Positions 42,366 through 52,370 of a stretch of DNA of 64,000 nt are shown here, in pieces (positions within the stretch are counted from its first letter, which is position 1; each line of letters begins with the position of its first letter). Where the stretch lies: assembly GCF_000344135.1 (NCBI RefSeq), contig NZ_BAOP01000017.1:1-64000 (forward strand), in the 5' to 3' direction. Under the pieces are notes generated by a model that made no database searches, was not told where the DNA came from, and saw only the letters and a program-made list of their open reading frames with translations. The translations under genes were made by a program, and so were the position numbers. The DNA comes from Gordonia malaquae NBRC 108250 (GTDB taxonomy: Bacteria; Actinomycetota; Actinomycetes; Mycobacteriales; Mycobacteriaceae).

Positions 42366-43255
42366 ACGCCCTCATCGCCACCGACCTCGACCGCACGATG
42401 ATCTTCTCCCGTGCGGCGTCGGGCTTCTCGACCGCGCTCGAAGAGCGGTCCGGATCTCCGAGCGCGGTCGAGGAACCCGTGTGCGTGGAGATCTACAACG
42501 CCGCGCCGTTGTCGTTCATGACCCCCGGCGCCGTGACGAAGCTGACCGCGCTGGCCGCGTCGACTCCTGTGGTCCCGACGACCACTCGCACACGTGAGCA
42601 GTTCGAGCGCATCACCCTTCCGGGCGGTCCGTTCGCGTACGCCGTGGTGAGCAACGGCGGCCGGATCGTTCGCGACGGCGAGAACGACGAGGACTGGCGC
42701 TCAGCGTTGGAGGCGCGGATCGCGACGACGTCGGCGCCCGTCGCTGAATTGCACGCCGACCTCCAGACGAGAATCGACGAGTCGTGGGTGTCGTCGACGC
42801 GTATCGCCGACGATCTGTTCGCCTACCTCGTGGTCGACTTGGACCGGCAGCCCTCCGACTTCGTCGACGACTGGCGGGCATGGTGCACTCCCCGGGGTTG
42901 GTCGGTGTCGCAGCAGGGCCGCAAGATCTACGCGATGCCCGACGGCGTGACCAAGTCCGCCGCCGTCGCCGAGGTCCGACGCAGGCTCGTCGACGACGGT
43001 GTCCTCACGCCGGACGCGCCACTGTTCGCGGCAGGCGACGGCCAGCTCGACGCCGACCTGCTCGAGTACGCCGACCATGCCATCCGTCCGGCCCACGGCG
43101 AGCTCCACGACTCCGGCTGGACCCGGCCGGGACTCACCGTGACAGCGTCGGCCGGTATCGAGGCAGGCGAGGAGATCCTCGACTGGTTCGTCGACCACGC
43201 ACATCACCCAGCGTCAGCGCCCCATCCGCTCCGACCGGCTCTCGCCGAGAAGTAA
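42362..43255 (+). CDS. HAD-family phosphatase of the Ter metabolite module
   Basis: The 297-residue protein has the HAD motifs: DLDRTMIF at the start, TTTRT in motif II, Lys in KSAAVAEV and GDGQLDADLL near the C-terminus. It would remove phosphate from a sugar- or nucleotide-like intermediate. The start GTG overlaps the StiP fusion stop. It is the third gene of the lyase-PRTase-HAD set. The C-terminal 50 residues are not part of the usual core. Confidence 0.87.
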   Translation: MNALIATDLDRTMIFSRAASGFSTALEERSGSPSAVEEPVCVEIYNAAPLSFMTPGAVTKLTALAASTPVVPTTTRTREQFERITLPGGPFAYAVVSNGGRIVRDGENDEDWRSALEARIATTSAPVAELHADLQTRIDESWVSSTRIADDLFAYLVVDLDRQPSDFVDDWRAWCTPRGWSVSQQGRKIYAMPDGVTKSAAVAEVRRRLVDDGVLTPDAPLFAAGDGQLDADLLEYADHAIRPAHGELHDSGWTRPGLTVTASAGIEAGEEILDWFVDHAHHPASAPHPLRPALAEK

Positions 43256-43266
43256 GAGGTAATCCG

Positions 43267-44580
43267 ATGTCTTCACTCACCAAGGGCCAGAATGCGGCGC
43301 TCCCGACCGGGGACGTCGTCGTGTCCGTCGACGTGGCTGCGGCCGCCGACTTGTCGGCACTTCTCGTCACCGAGGCGGGCAAGGTGCGCAACGACGCCGA
43401 CTTCGTGTTCTTCAACCAGCCTGCGGGACCCGGCGTTCAGCTTCGCGACGGGCGCCTGCACATCTCGACCGCCGGCATCCCGTCGGACATCGCTGCGATC
43501 CGCGCCGTGATCACCCTGGACGACACCACCCGCAGCTTCGGACAGTTCGCACCGCCGGTGACCCGCGTGTTCGACGCCGCGGGCGCCCCGCTGTTCGACT
43601 ACGTCGTCGACGGTCTGACCGCCGAGTCGGTCGTCATCGCGGCAGAGGTGTACCAGCGCAACGGGCAGTGGAAGGTCCGCGCGGTGGGTCAGGGCTACGC
43701 GGGCGGTTTCGCCGACCTGGTCCGCGACCACGGCGTCGCAGTCGACGACGCCCCGGCCCAGGCTGCTCCCCCCTCGCCGCCCGTCACTGCGGCCCCGCCG
43801 GCATACAACCCGCCGCCCCAGCAGAACTACACGCCGCCGCCCGCACCGCCGAGTTACGCGCCGCCCGCACCGCAGCAGAACCACGCACCTGTGGCCCCGG
43901 CGTATGGCACTCCCGCCCAGCCTCAGTACGGCGCACCGGCCCAGCCCCCTGCTCCTCCGCAGGGGCAGGCACCGATCAGCCTCTCGAAGGACCGGCCCGT
44001 CTCGCTGGTCAAGGGCCAGAAGGTGTCGCTGAAGAAGGACGGCGGCGTTCCGCTGACCCAGGTGTGGATGGGCCTCGGCTGGGATCCGGTGCAGACCGGG
44101 AAACGCGGCTTCTTCGGCGGTGGCGGAGGCGGCGGCGACATCGACCTCGACGCGTCGGTCCTGCTGTTCTCGCAGGGCAACTGCGTCGAAAGCGTGTACT
44201 TCGGCAACCTCCGGTCGAAGAACCAGTCGATCGTCCATTCCGGCGACAACCTGACTGGTGAGGGCGCGGGCGACGACGAGGTGATCTCGGTGGACCTGTC
44301 GGCGATCCCGCCGCACGTGGACCGTCTGGCGTTCATCGTCACCTCCTACCGAGGGCAGACCTTCGCCGAGGTCCAGAACGCGTACTGCCGACTCATCGAC
44401 CAGATGACCAACGCCGAGCTCGCGCGCTACACGCTTGCAGGCGGTATGCCGTTCACCGGCGTGTGCATGGCCGTCATGTCGCGGATCAACGGCGAATGGC
44501 AGCTCCGCGCCGTCGGCGAGGGCTTCAACGCCAAGACCGCCAACAAAGCGATCCCGCACGTGATGCCCTACCTCGCCTGA
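43267..44580 (+). CDS. two-domain TerD protein with a proline-rich linker
   Basis: The 437-residue protein has a first TerD-like domain (about 1-160) that has lost the acidic calcium motifs. A Pro/Ala/Gln-rich linker (about 161-235) follows, then a second TerD domain with calcium motifs GGDIDLDASVLLF and GEGAGDDEVISVDL. A Gly stretch (about 280-288) precedes the first of these. The first domain could bind protein partners rather than Ca2+, which is inference. It is followed by a hairpin. Confidence 0.9.
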   Translation: MSSLTKGQNAALPTGDVVVSVDVAAAADLSALLVTEAGKVRNDADFVFFNQPAGPGVQLRDGRLHISTAGIPSDIAAIRAVITLDDTTRSFGQFAPPVTRVFDAAGAPLFDYVVDGLTAESVVIAAEVYQRNGQWKVRAVGQGYAGGFADLVRDHGVAVDDAPAQAAPPSPPVTAAPPAYNPPPQQNYTPPPAPPSYAPPAPQQNHAPVAPAYGTPAQPQYGAPAQPPAPPQGQAPISLSKDRPVSLVKGQKVSLKKDGGVPLTQVWMGLGWDPVQTGKRGFFGGGGGGGDIDLDASVLLFSQGNCVESVYFGNLRSKNQSIVHSGDNLTGEGAGDDEVISVDLSAIPPHVDRLAFIVTSYRGQTFAEVQNAYCRLIDQMTNAELARYTLAGGMPFTGVCMAVMSRINGEWQLRAVGEGFNAKTANKAIPHVMPYLA

Positions 44581-44587
44581 CCTCTGT

Positions 44588-44624
44588 CCGCCAGTTGTGT
44601 CACGTATGTGGTCACAACCGGCGG
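44588..44624 (+). terminator. hairpin after the two-domain TerD gene
   Basis: CCGCCAGTTGTG and CACAACCGGCGG pair with one mismatch around a 13-base loop, seven bases past the stop. It probably ends the first part of the ter locus transcript. Confidence 0.7.
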
Positions 44625-44663
44625 AGGGAAGCCGAACTCGAGCATTTGTGGAAGAGTTGTCGC

Positions 44664-45221
44664 ATGACCGACGAGCTTCCCGAAACCACACCGGAGTCCA
44701 CACAGTCGCGACTGGGCGGACTCACATCGAAGCTGCCCGAGATCTCCGGACGCACCAAGGCGATCATCGGTGTGAGCATCGTCGTGCTGTTGGTCGCGGG
44801 GTACCTGATATTGCAGCGCTTCCTTCCTCAGTGGTGGGGTCGTGAGATCGCTGCCGACGTCGGAGGGAGCTTCACCCGCGGTTCGCTCTACGGTCTCGGA
44901 TACGGGCTGCTCGGCTCCGCGGTGACGCTGATCCTGCTGTACTTCGCGTACGTGACGATCGGCCGCTACCGGAACATCGTGTCGTGGACGCTGTTGGTGC
45001 TCGCTCTGGCATCGACCGTCCCCAACCTGCTGACCCTCAGCGTGGTCATCGGCAATGGGAGCGGCGCGGAATCCGGACGTCTCGCCCTCGACTACGACGG
45101 CATGGGCTTCCGCGGCGCGACTCTCATCGGGCTGATCATCGGCATTGTCATCGGCCTCGCCGTCGACTTCTATCTGCTCGGGAAGCGGCGCGCGAAGGCC
45201 AAAGCCGAAGCCGCCGCCTGA
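44664..45221 (+). CDS. small integral membrane protein
   Basis: The 185-residue protein has four predicted membrane segments (about residues 34-51, 75-98, 107-128, 151-175). The N-terminal tail is short and acidic, and the C-terminal tail is basic (LGKRRAKAKAEA). I recognise no family. The start is the ATG at 44664; the frame is open upstream over the hairpin. It is flanked by the Ter locus genes and could be part of its membrane complex. Confidence 0.65.
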   Translation: MTDELPETTPESTQSRLGGLTSKLPEISGRTKAIIGVSIVVLLVAGYLILQRFLPQWWGREIAADVGGSFTRGSLYGLGYGLLGSAVTLILLYFAYVTIGRYRNIVSWTLLVLALASTVPNLLTLSVVIGNGSGAESGRLALDYDGMGFRGATLIGLIIGIVIGLAVDFYLLGKRRAKAKAEAAA

Positions 45222-45463
45222 CTGCCCAGCGGCCGGCATCGGCTCATCGGTCCGACAAACAGATGAATTCTGGGTGCTGCACCCACCCCAGCGGCCCGAC
45301 CGACCAACGTGCACGGTCATCTCGTGGGACTCTCTGATCGGCGCCAACCGTACGTCACCAGCGGTTTTACTGTCTACTACACGAAGAACACGCTGTAGTC
45401 CGGATAACCGACGGATGCGGTACTCACCGTAAAAGTGTCAGTGGCGTGTGCCACGATTCTTCC
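45222..45463. other. intergenic region before the vWA/tubulin operon
   Basis: These 242 bases hold no gene. They probably contain the promoter of the second, tightly coupled half of the locus; an AT-richer stretch near 45361-45400 fits but no clear -35/-10 pair is seen. Confidence 0.4.
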
Positions 45464-45997
45464 GTGTCACCTTCGAACCCGTTCGGCCCGGGAACAGGCC
45501 GCCCCGCCGGCGGACCTCCGAGTCCGGGACCTGCGTATCCCGGCTTCGGTCCACCCCCGGGGCAGGCGCCCGGCGGCCGGCCCGGTCCGTACGGTCCGCC
45601 GTCGAGCGGCGACAATCCGTTCGGACCGTCAACAGGTGTGCCCGCGGGTCCTCCACCGAACAGCCCCGCACCATCGTCGGCAAGCAGCGGACCCCTCGAC
45701 CCCGTCGGTCCACCGACGGGTCTCTTGATCGCCGCAGCAGTCCTGGCCGTAGTCGGCACGGTGTTCGGCGGAGTGTTCTGGGGATCCCCGCTGAGCATCG
45801 TCGGCTGGGCACTGGCCGGACCGATCGCGATCGGTGTGCTCGCCCTGTTCACCTCGCGTGACACCGTCCGACGCTCGGCCGCGATCTACCTGCGGCCCGA
45901 CTGGCTGTCGCTCGCCTACGCCGTCACCATGCTCATCATCGCGATCGGAGTCGTCGTCGGCTCCGTGAGCTTCGCCATGTGGATCGGACACCGTTGA
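45464..45997 (+). CDS. small membrane protein with NPFGP motifs
   Basis: The 177-residue protein has a Pro/Gly-rich N-terminal half containing NPFGPGTGRP and NPFGPSTGVP, then three membrane segments: about residues 84-109, 114-133 and 149-172. The GTG at 45464 is chosen; an upstream GTG at 45446 is possible. The stop overlaps the ATG of the vWA protein as TGATG. The NPFGP repeat is shared with that protein's C-terminus. No known family. Confidence 0.65.
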   Translation: MSPSNPFGPGTGRPAGGPPSPGPAYPGFGPPPGQAPGGRPGPYGPPSSGDNPFGPSTGVPAGPPPNSPAPSSASSGPLDPVGPPTGLLIAAAVLAVVGTVFGGVFWGSPLSIVGWALAGPIAIGVLALFTSRDTVRRSAAIYLRPDWLSLAYAVTMLIIAIGVVVGSVSFAMWIGHR

Positions 45998-48711
45998 TGC
46001 CGCACCTGCACACCTCCACCCGAAGCGCAGTGCGAATCGTCGTGCTCGCCGCGGCCTTCCTCCTCGCAGCGCTCTCACTGGTCCCGGCACCCGCCGCACG
46101 GGCCGAGGACCCCGCGGGGACCGGCCTCGACACATTCGGAGCGTGCGTCACCGCGTCCGGCTCCGGGCGGGTGCTGCTGCTCGTCGACCAGTCGCGCAGC
46201 CTCGCCGAGTCCGACGCCGCCAACGCCCGCGGCACAGCGGCGAAGCTGCTCGCGAAGCAACTCGTGTCGTATTCGAGCAGCACCGGAAACGCCGTCGAAG
46301 TCGCCGTCGCCGGCTTCTCCGACACCTATCAGTCGTCTCTCGACTGGACCCGACTGGACGCTGGTTCACTCGACTCCGTCAACACGGCGATCACCGACAC
46401 CACATCACGTCAGGACGGCACCGCCACGGACTACCAGGCAGCACTCGAAGGCGCACGCGGCGCACTGGGCGCACAGCGCGGCGACTGCAAGATGATCGCC
46501 TGGTTCACCGACGGCGAGCTCGACTTCCTCACCGACGACCGCGAGTCGCGCATCAACGCCGCGAGTACCGAGATCTGCCGCAAGGGTGGAATCGCGGACC
46601 AGCTCGCCGCCGCGGGCATCGTCAACGTGGCGATCGGGCTCTCCGGCGCCACAACCGGCGAGTCGCCCGACTTCACCCTGCTGCGCAGCATCGCGATCGG
46701 CGGCGCCGACTGCGGCACCGGCGACCGCTCGAGCAAGGGGCAGTTCTTCGAAGCGAAGAACATCGACGATCTCCTCTTCGCGTTCGACCGCCTCGGCGCA
46801 CCCGGCGACAATCGGGCGCCGTCCGAACGCGCAGCCTGTGTCAAGACAGTCTGCGATGAGGGCAAACACCATTTTGTGCTGGACGACTCCGTCGACAGCG
46901 TGAGCGTGCTCGCCGACGCAGGACGGGAAGGCCTGGTTCCGGTTCTCGTGTCGCCGGACGGCGCGCAGACGCGCCTCGACCCGCGAACTCCGAAGACCGA
47001 GAAGGTCGGCGGTGTCACCATCGACTACAGCTTCCCGTCAGCGCGGTCGACGTCGATCGCGATGACGGGCTCCACCGGACCGTCGTGGAGCGGAGTCTGG
47101 GCTCTCGTGTTCGTCGCCGACACCGAAGCCGACGCGCAGACCCGTTCGAGCATCCACATCACCGGTGGACTCAAGCCTGCGTTGGCCGACGCGGCTTCCG
47201 TGTCACTGCACGCCGGAACAACCGACGAGACAGTCACGTTCACGATCAACGGCAAGGACGGGAAGCCTCTCAGCAACGACAAACTGCCTGACGACTTCCA
47301 GCTCGGGGCCGAGCTCGGGACCCGCGACGGGAAGACGATCCCGATCGCCAAGAACCTGGACAAGGCCACGATCGGCAAGCCGCAGACAGTGAACCTCTCC
47401 GGTGCGACGCCAGGCCAGGCCACGCTGCGACTGTCGCTGAACGTCACCCTCAAGGCCAAGGAGAAGGGCACCGGCAAGGTCCGCGAGACCGAGCTGTCCC
47501 CGGTCCGCGCCGACATCCCGATCTCCATCAAGGCACCTGCCGGTTACCCGACGGTCGCCGACTCGATCTCGTTCGACACGATCGAAGGTGCAGGCTCGAC
47601 CACCGCGACCATCAAGGTCACCGGTCCGGGTTGCGTCTGGCTCAAGCAGGACGACACGGCGGTCACCGCGTCGCCGGACGGGACCGACGTCACGGTCGAG
47701 TCCGATCACTCCGCGCAATCCGGCTGCCTGAAGCTCGCCGACGGCCAGACGGGCGAGTTGACGGTGACTCTGGCGTCGTCGGAGTCGGTGAACGGCATCG
47801 TCGGCGGCGACCTCGTCGTGATGGCTGCGCCGAAGGGTGACGGCGAACCGGTCGCGATCACGATTCCCTTCACGGGTGAACTGAGCAAGCCGCTCAACAC
47901 GAGCACATTCATCGGGGCGCTGATCGCGGCCCTGATCCTCGGCCCGCTGATCCCGCTGCTGCTCCTGTACTTCCTGAAATGGCTCACCGCGCGCATCCCG
48001 GCGCGTGCGCTCCGAGTGGAACAGATCCCCGTGCGTATCGTCGGCGGCGCCGTGGTTCGCGGGAATCAGCCGTTCGGTGTCAGTGACACCGAGTTGGTCG
48101 GTCTGGTCCCGAGCAACGGCAACTCGACTCGCAGCATCGACGTCGGGGCCCTCAGCTTGCGGACGCGTGTCGGTTGGTCGCCGTTCGGCGCAGGCCAGGT
48201 GGTCGCATCGATCCCCGGCATGGCCGGTGCCGCGGGGCGCGAAGGTTCGTCGACGGGCAAGACGCCGGACGCGCTGTTGCCGCTCGCGATCCACAACAAC
48301 TGGGCGCTGTTCCACGATCCGTCGGGTCCGGAAGACGTCGCGACGATCGTCCTCCTGGTCGGCGGCGACGCCGGCCGCCCCGAGATCGACCGTCTGGTCG
48401 GAGAAGTCCGCGACTACGCACCGCGGAACGTGACAAAACTGCGTCAGGCGTCACCCGCTTCGCCGGACCCAGGTGGTCCGTCGGACGCCGCACCTGCCGC
48501 GCCCAATCCGTTCGGGCCATCCGGCGGAGGGAATCCGTACGGTCCGACCGGCGGTGCATCAAACCCGTTCGGCCCGTCGTCCGGCGGCGCACCCGGCGCG
48601 CAGAACCCGTTCGGACCGGGCACGAGCACGCCCCCGACGAACGGACCCGGGAACAACCCGTTCGGTCCCGGCCCGAACCGGCCTGCCGGCGGGAACCCGT
48701 TCGGTCCGTGA
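45997..48711 (+). CDS. exported membrane-anchored vWA-domain protein with NPFGP tail
   Basis: The 904-residue protein has a signal peptide (about 1-36), a vWA domain with MIDAS motif DQSRS (64-68) and WFTDGELD further on, beta-rich domains, and a membrane segment at about 635-665. A soluble C-terminal domain follows and ends in repeated NPFGP/NPYGP units separated by Gly/Pro/Ser. The vWA part would be outside the cell and the repeat tail inside. It resembles actinobacterial vWA membrane proteins, but the exact family is not named. It is coupled to the small NPFGP membrane protein. Confidence 0.75.
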   Translation: MPHLHTSTRSAVRIVVLAAAFLLAALSLVPAPAARAEDPAGTGLDTFGACVTASGSGRVLLLVDQSRSLAESDAANARGTAAKLLAKQLVSYSSSTGNAVEVAVAGFSDTYQSSLDWTRLDAGSLDSVNTAITDTTSRQDGTATDYQAALEGARGALGAQRGDCKMIAWFTDGELDFLTDDRESRINAASTEICRKGGIADQLAAAGIVNVAIGLSGATTGESPDFTLLRSIAIGGADCGTGDRSSKGQFFEAKNIDDLLFAFDRLGAPGDNRAPSERAACVKTVCDEGKHHFVLDDSVDSVSVLADAGREGLVPVLVSPDGAQTRLDPRTPKTEKVGGVTIDYSFPSARSTSIAMTGSTGPSWSGVWALVFVADTEADAQTRSSIHITGGLKPALADAASVSLHAGTTDETVTFTINGKDGKPLSNDKLPDDFQLGAELGTRDGKTIPIAKNLDKATIGKPQTVNLSGATPGQATLRLSLNVTLKAKEKGTGKVRETELSPVRADIPISIKAPAGYPTVADSISFDTIEGAGSTTATIKVTGPGCVWLKQDDTAVTASPDGTDVTVESDHSAQSGCLKLADGQTGELTVTLASSESVNGIVGGDLVVMAAPKGDGEPVAITIPFTGELSKPLNTSTFIGALIAALILGPLIPLLLLYFLKWLTARIPARALRVEQIPVRIVGGAVVRGNQPFGVSDTELVGLVPSNGNSTRSIDVGALSLRTRVGWSPFGAGQVVASIPGMAGAAGREGSSTGKTPDALLPLAIHNNWALFHDPSGPEDVATIVLLVGGDAGRPEIDRLVGEVRDYAPRNVTKLRQASPASPDPGGPSDAAPAAPNPFGPSGGGNPYGPTGGASNPFGPSSGGAPGAQNPFGPGTSTPPTNGPGNNPFGPGPNRPAGGNPFGP

Positions 48712-48764
48712 CACGTTCCGCACTCGACTCAACTACCTAGAACCCATGTGAGGAATCGACAACG

Positions 48765-51700
48765 ATGCGCAAGCTTCTGATCGTCGGCTGCGGTGGATCC
48801 GGCGGCGCGACGCTCTCGTACATGATGGATCAGCTGCTGTCCGATCTCGCCGATCACGGCATCGACAAGATCCCGGCGGGCTGGCAGTTCGTGCACGTCG
48901 ACGTGCCGATCTCGCCCGACGAGGGCAAGAACGTGAAGTCGGTGCCCGAGATGGGCGGCGTCTACAGCGGCGTCGGCCCACAGGGCGACTCGTACTCGGT
49001 GCTCGACAGCGGCCTCTCGCAGGGACTCGTCGCGTCGGGCGCCCTCGCGGAGTTCGCGACGTGGGCGCCGCGCAACCCGGAGTCGGTGACGGTACCGATC
49101 AGCGTCGGTGCAGGTCAGTACCGTGCGATCGGCCGCGCGATCACGCTGAGCCGGATCAACAAGGTGTACGCCGACCTGCAGCGCGCGTGGGGACAGCTGT
49201 ACGACTCGCAGACCAACCCGGAGATGCGTGCGTTGTCGCTGCCCGGCGCGGGCGGCTTCGATCCCGGTGACGATCCGATCGTCCTCGTCGTGTCGTCGAT
49301 GGCGGGCGGCGCAGGCGCATCGATGGCGTTGGACGTCTGCCGCATCCTCACTCTCATCCCCGGCGTGAACCCCGACCTGATGGGCGTCTTCATGGTGACG
49401 CCAGACATCTTCGGCGACGAGAACCATCCGTCGTTCTCGGGCACCCGCCCCAACGCCCTCGCGATGCTCGGCGAGATCATCGCCAGCCAGACCGGTGCGG
49501 CCCGCGCGCACGACGTCACGATCATGCGGGCGCTCGGCCACCAGAACGGCGCGGGTTCGGTCACCCCGTTCAAGCGCGTTTTCCCGGTCGGCGCGCACGT
49601 CGGCAACGAACGAACTCTGTTCGGCGACGGTTCCCAGGGCAGCGTCTACCGCGGGCTCGGACGTGGTCTGGCAGCACTCATCCAGTCGGGCAGCGCGATG
49701 CAAGACTTCGTGGCATACGACCTCGGCAACGGGCGTCATCTCGAAGCCGCACCGGAGTTCCTCGCGTGGGGCGCCGACAACTCCGACAACGTCCCGTGGG
49801 GCGCCTTCGGGTACGCCAGCATCAGCATGGGCCGCGACCGGTACGCCGAGTACGCCGCGCAGCGACTGGCCCGCAGCAGCGCAGACCTCCTGCTGTCGGG
49901 CCACCTGAACCCCAACGATCCGGCGTCGGCGGAAGAGCAGGTGTCCGGCCGTCTCGACGTGCAGTGGAGCAACATCTGCGCGCGCCTCGGCCTTCCCGAC
50001 AGTCAGGGCCTCCAGAGCGGTGTCGGCTCGTGGGTGTGGTCCACCGTCCTGCCCCAGGATCAGGTGAACGCCCGGGCGCGCGCGATCGTCAACAGCATCG
50101 TGCGGCCGCGCATCGACCAGACGCCCGGCGTGAACGGTCAGCAGTGGGCCGGCTCGGTGAGCCGTGTGCTCGCCGAACAGCGCGACCAACTCCTCCGGGC
50201 CGCATCCGAAGCCGCCTACGGTGTCGCGTTCTCGTGGGCGGGACGCTTCGACGGCGCGCTGCAGCAGATCACGACCGAGGCCGTCGCCGAGATCGGCCTG
50301 CCGTACGCGTCCGGACTGGTCAAGCGCGCCTCGCGCACCATGCAGGCCATCCTGCCCGGCGCGCAGCAGCTGACCAGCTTCGTACCGACGGACGTCGCGG
50401 AACCGTCACCCGAGCTGGCCCGCACGATGGCGTCACTGAAGGGAGCGGTGAACAATCCCGCAGCTCTCACCGAGCAGGTCCTCGACAGTGTGAGCGCCGC
50501 CCTCACCGGCCACATCTACGCCGCACTCGCCCACAACATCTCCGACTTCGCGGGTGCGTCTGTCAGCGAGCTCTTCGATCCCCTGATCGCAGCGCTCGAC
50601 GAGGCGCAGACCGTGCTGCGGGACGCCGCCGACCGCCAGCGTGCACATGTCGCCCTCGCCGACCTCCGGACCGACGAGTACGCGGCGTGGCCCGCCGACA
50701 CCGACGCCCGCGTCGCGGACCGCTTCTCCGAGGCGGACAACGAAGTGATGCTGACGAGTTCCGACAACTTCCAGGGTCAGTACCAGGCCGACCTCCCGGC
50801 GTCGGTCGATCAGGGTCTCGGTGCCCAGGCCTTCGAGACGGGGCGCCGGATCGCGATCCGCGAGGTGGTGACCGGCTGGTGGGAGACCGTCAGCGGCACG
50901 CAGCCGCCCGGCGCGGTCCTCCCGACAGTCGAACGGCTCGGGCCGTGGTCGTCCCGCGCGTTCCCGCGAAACCCGGAGACCGGCGAGACCATAAACGGCA
51001 GTCCGGCCAGGTTCGACGTCCACGTCCGACCGTCCGAACTCTTGTCGCGCTCGCGCCAGTTCGTGGGACGTCCCGGCCGGTCGTTCGACCGTTACGTCTC
51101 GCAGTCGCTGCAGGACTACGTGACGGGCCGTTCGGGCAGTGTCGATCAGGGCGTGCCCGAGTCGGAACTCGCGCGCCGTCAGCACGACCTGATCGGGCGC
51201 TTCGCCCAGGCCGTGCAGCTCGCCCGGCCGTTGGCGAGCGTGAACCTCAACGCGTTGAAGATCATGCACAACAACGCGGACCTCGAGTACACGTTCAAGT
51301 TCTCGGCCGTCCCGTTCCAGCACCTGGTGGTCGCCGACACCCTTCGCAGCGAGCTGACGGGCACCCAGCACGTCGGCATCGAGACGGTCAACGCGTTCAC
51401 GTCGGCTCTCACCGACGAGAGCGGCATCAAGCGCATCGACATTTTCGGCAACTTCCCGAACTACTCACCGCTGGTGTACGAGTCGGTCGGTCAGCCGGCC
51501 TCCAAGCAGTGGCTGTCTGCGTCGCCGAAGGAACGCGACTCGTTCTGGCGGTACCGCCGGACCCGTCCGCTCGCGGCGAGCCTCCCGATGCCTGCTGCGG
51601 AACGCCGCGCGATGGTGGCCGGTTGGCTCCTCGGCCGGGCGCTCGGCTTCATCCGGATGCCTGAGCCGCCGTTGTTCGACCGCGCCGTGCAGGTGTGGGA

Positions 51701-52370
51701 CAAGTCCCAGACCAGATGGGTCTCGTTCCCGCATCCGCTGCTGACCCCGCAGGGCAAGCACCACGGCGAATTCGACTGGCTGCCTGCCGTCCTCGAATCG
51801 TCGTTGCTGGCGATCGCGTCCGCGCACCAACCCCCGGTCATGGAATCGATGCATCCGTACCGCGCGCTGCGTCAGATCTTCGACGCCGGACCACTTGAGC
51901 CGACACCGATCAACAACCGCGCTCACCTGTCGGCAGTCGCGAACATCGCCGAATGGCTGCGCACCGGCGAGAGCTCCACCGGTGTAGCCCCCGGACTGAA
52001 GAACACCGGTCCCGGCGTCTCCATCGAGGACCGTGCGGCCGAACTCCGCAAGTACCTGGAGGCGTACCGCGGCTTCGCGTCGACCAACTTCATGGCGACG
52101 GGCGCGGGCATCGAGGACGGGCTGCCGCCCGCACCGGGCGGCGGCACGTTCGCCGACATCACCAGCCGCGCCCAGGCGTCGGCGACGCCGATCTTCCGCG
52201 ACCTCGCCCCCGACGTGGTCTGGGCGACGCAGCAGATCGTCGCCCTGCTCGATCTGGCAGTTGATCAGGCTCATCGCCCGATCACCGCATCCGGCCCGAT
52301 CGTCCCGAATGCGCAGCAGCAGACCTGGGACGCACCGCGTCCCGTCGACGGGCTGGAGGGCCTCCTGTGA
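48765..52370 (+). CDS. tubulin-like GTPase (Tubulin_2 type)
   Basis: The 1201-residue protein begins with a nucleotide-fold segment LLIVGCGGSGGATLSYMM. At about residues 177-195 it has SSMAGGAGASMALDVCRIL, which matches the GGxG-type tubulin/FtsZ phosphate loop in position and context. A long helical and mixed C-terminal region of about 900 residues follows. It is expected to bind GTP and may form filaments; it is far from the cell-division FtsZ. Its stop overlaps the next gene (GTGA). Confidence 0.75.
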   Translation: MRKLLIVGCGGSGGATLSYMMDQLLSDLADHGIDKIPAGWQFVHVDVPISPDEGKNVKSVPEMGGVYSGVGPQGDSYSVLDSGLSQGLVASGALAEFATWAPRNPESVTVPISVGAGQYRAIGRAITLSRINKVYADLQRAWGQLYDSQTNPEMRALSLPGAGGFDPGDDPIVLVVSSMAGGAGASMALDVCRILTLIPGVNPDLMGVFMVTPDIFGDENHPSFSGTRPNALAMLGEIIASQTGAARAHDVTIMRALGHQNGAGSVTPFKRVFPVGAHVGNERTLFGDGSQGSVYRGLGRGLAALIQSGSAMQDFVAYDLGNGRHLEAAPEFLAWGADNSDNVPWGAFGYASISMGRDRYAEYAAQRLARSSADLLLSGHLNPNDPASAEEQVSGRLDVQWSNICARLGLPDSQGLQSGVGSWVWSTVLPQDQVNARARAIVNSIVRPRIDQTPGVNGQQWAGSVSRVLAEQRDQLLRAASEAAYGVAFSWAGRFDGALQQITTEAVAEIGLPYASGLVKRASRTMQAILPGAQQLTSFVPTDVAEPSPELARTMASLKGAVNNPAALTEQVLDSVSAALTGHIYAALAHNISDFAGASVSELFDPLIAALDEAQTVLRDAADRQRAHVALADLRTDEYAAWPADTDARVADRFSEADNEVMLTSSDNFQGQYQADLPASVDQGLGAQAFETGRRIAIREVVTGWWETVSGTQPPGAVLPTVERLGPWSSRAFPRNPETGETINGSPARFDVHVRPSELLSRSRQFVGRPGRSFDRYVSQSLQDYVTGRSGSVDQGVPESELARRQHDLIGRFAQAVQLARPLASVNLNALKIMHNNADLEYTFKFSAVPFQHLVVADTLRSELTGTQHVGIETVNAFTSALTDESGIKRIDIFGNFPNYSPLVYESVGQPASKQWLSASPKERDSFWRYRRTRPLAASLPMPAAERRAMVAGWLLGRALGFIRMPEPPLFDRAVQVWDKSQTRWVSFPHPLLTPQGKHHGEFDWLPAVLESSLLAIASAHQPPVMESMHPYRALRQIFDAGPLEPTPINNRAHLSAVANIAEWLRTGESSTGVAPGLKNTGPGVSIEDRAAELRKYLEAYRGFASTNFMATGAGIEDGLPPAPGGGTFADITSRAQASATPIFRDLAPDVVWATQQIVALLDLAVDQAHRPITASGPIVPNAQQQTWDAPRPVDGLEGLL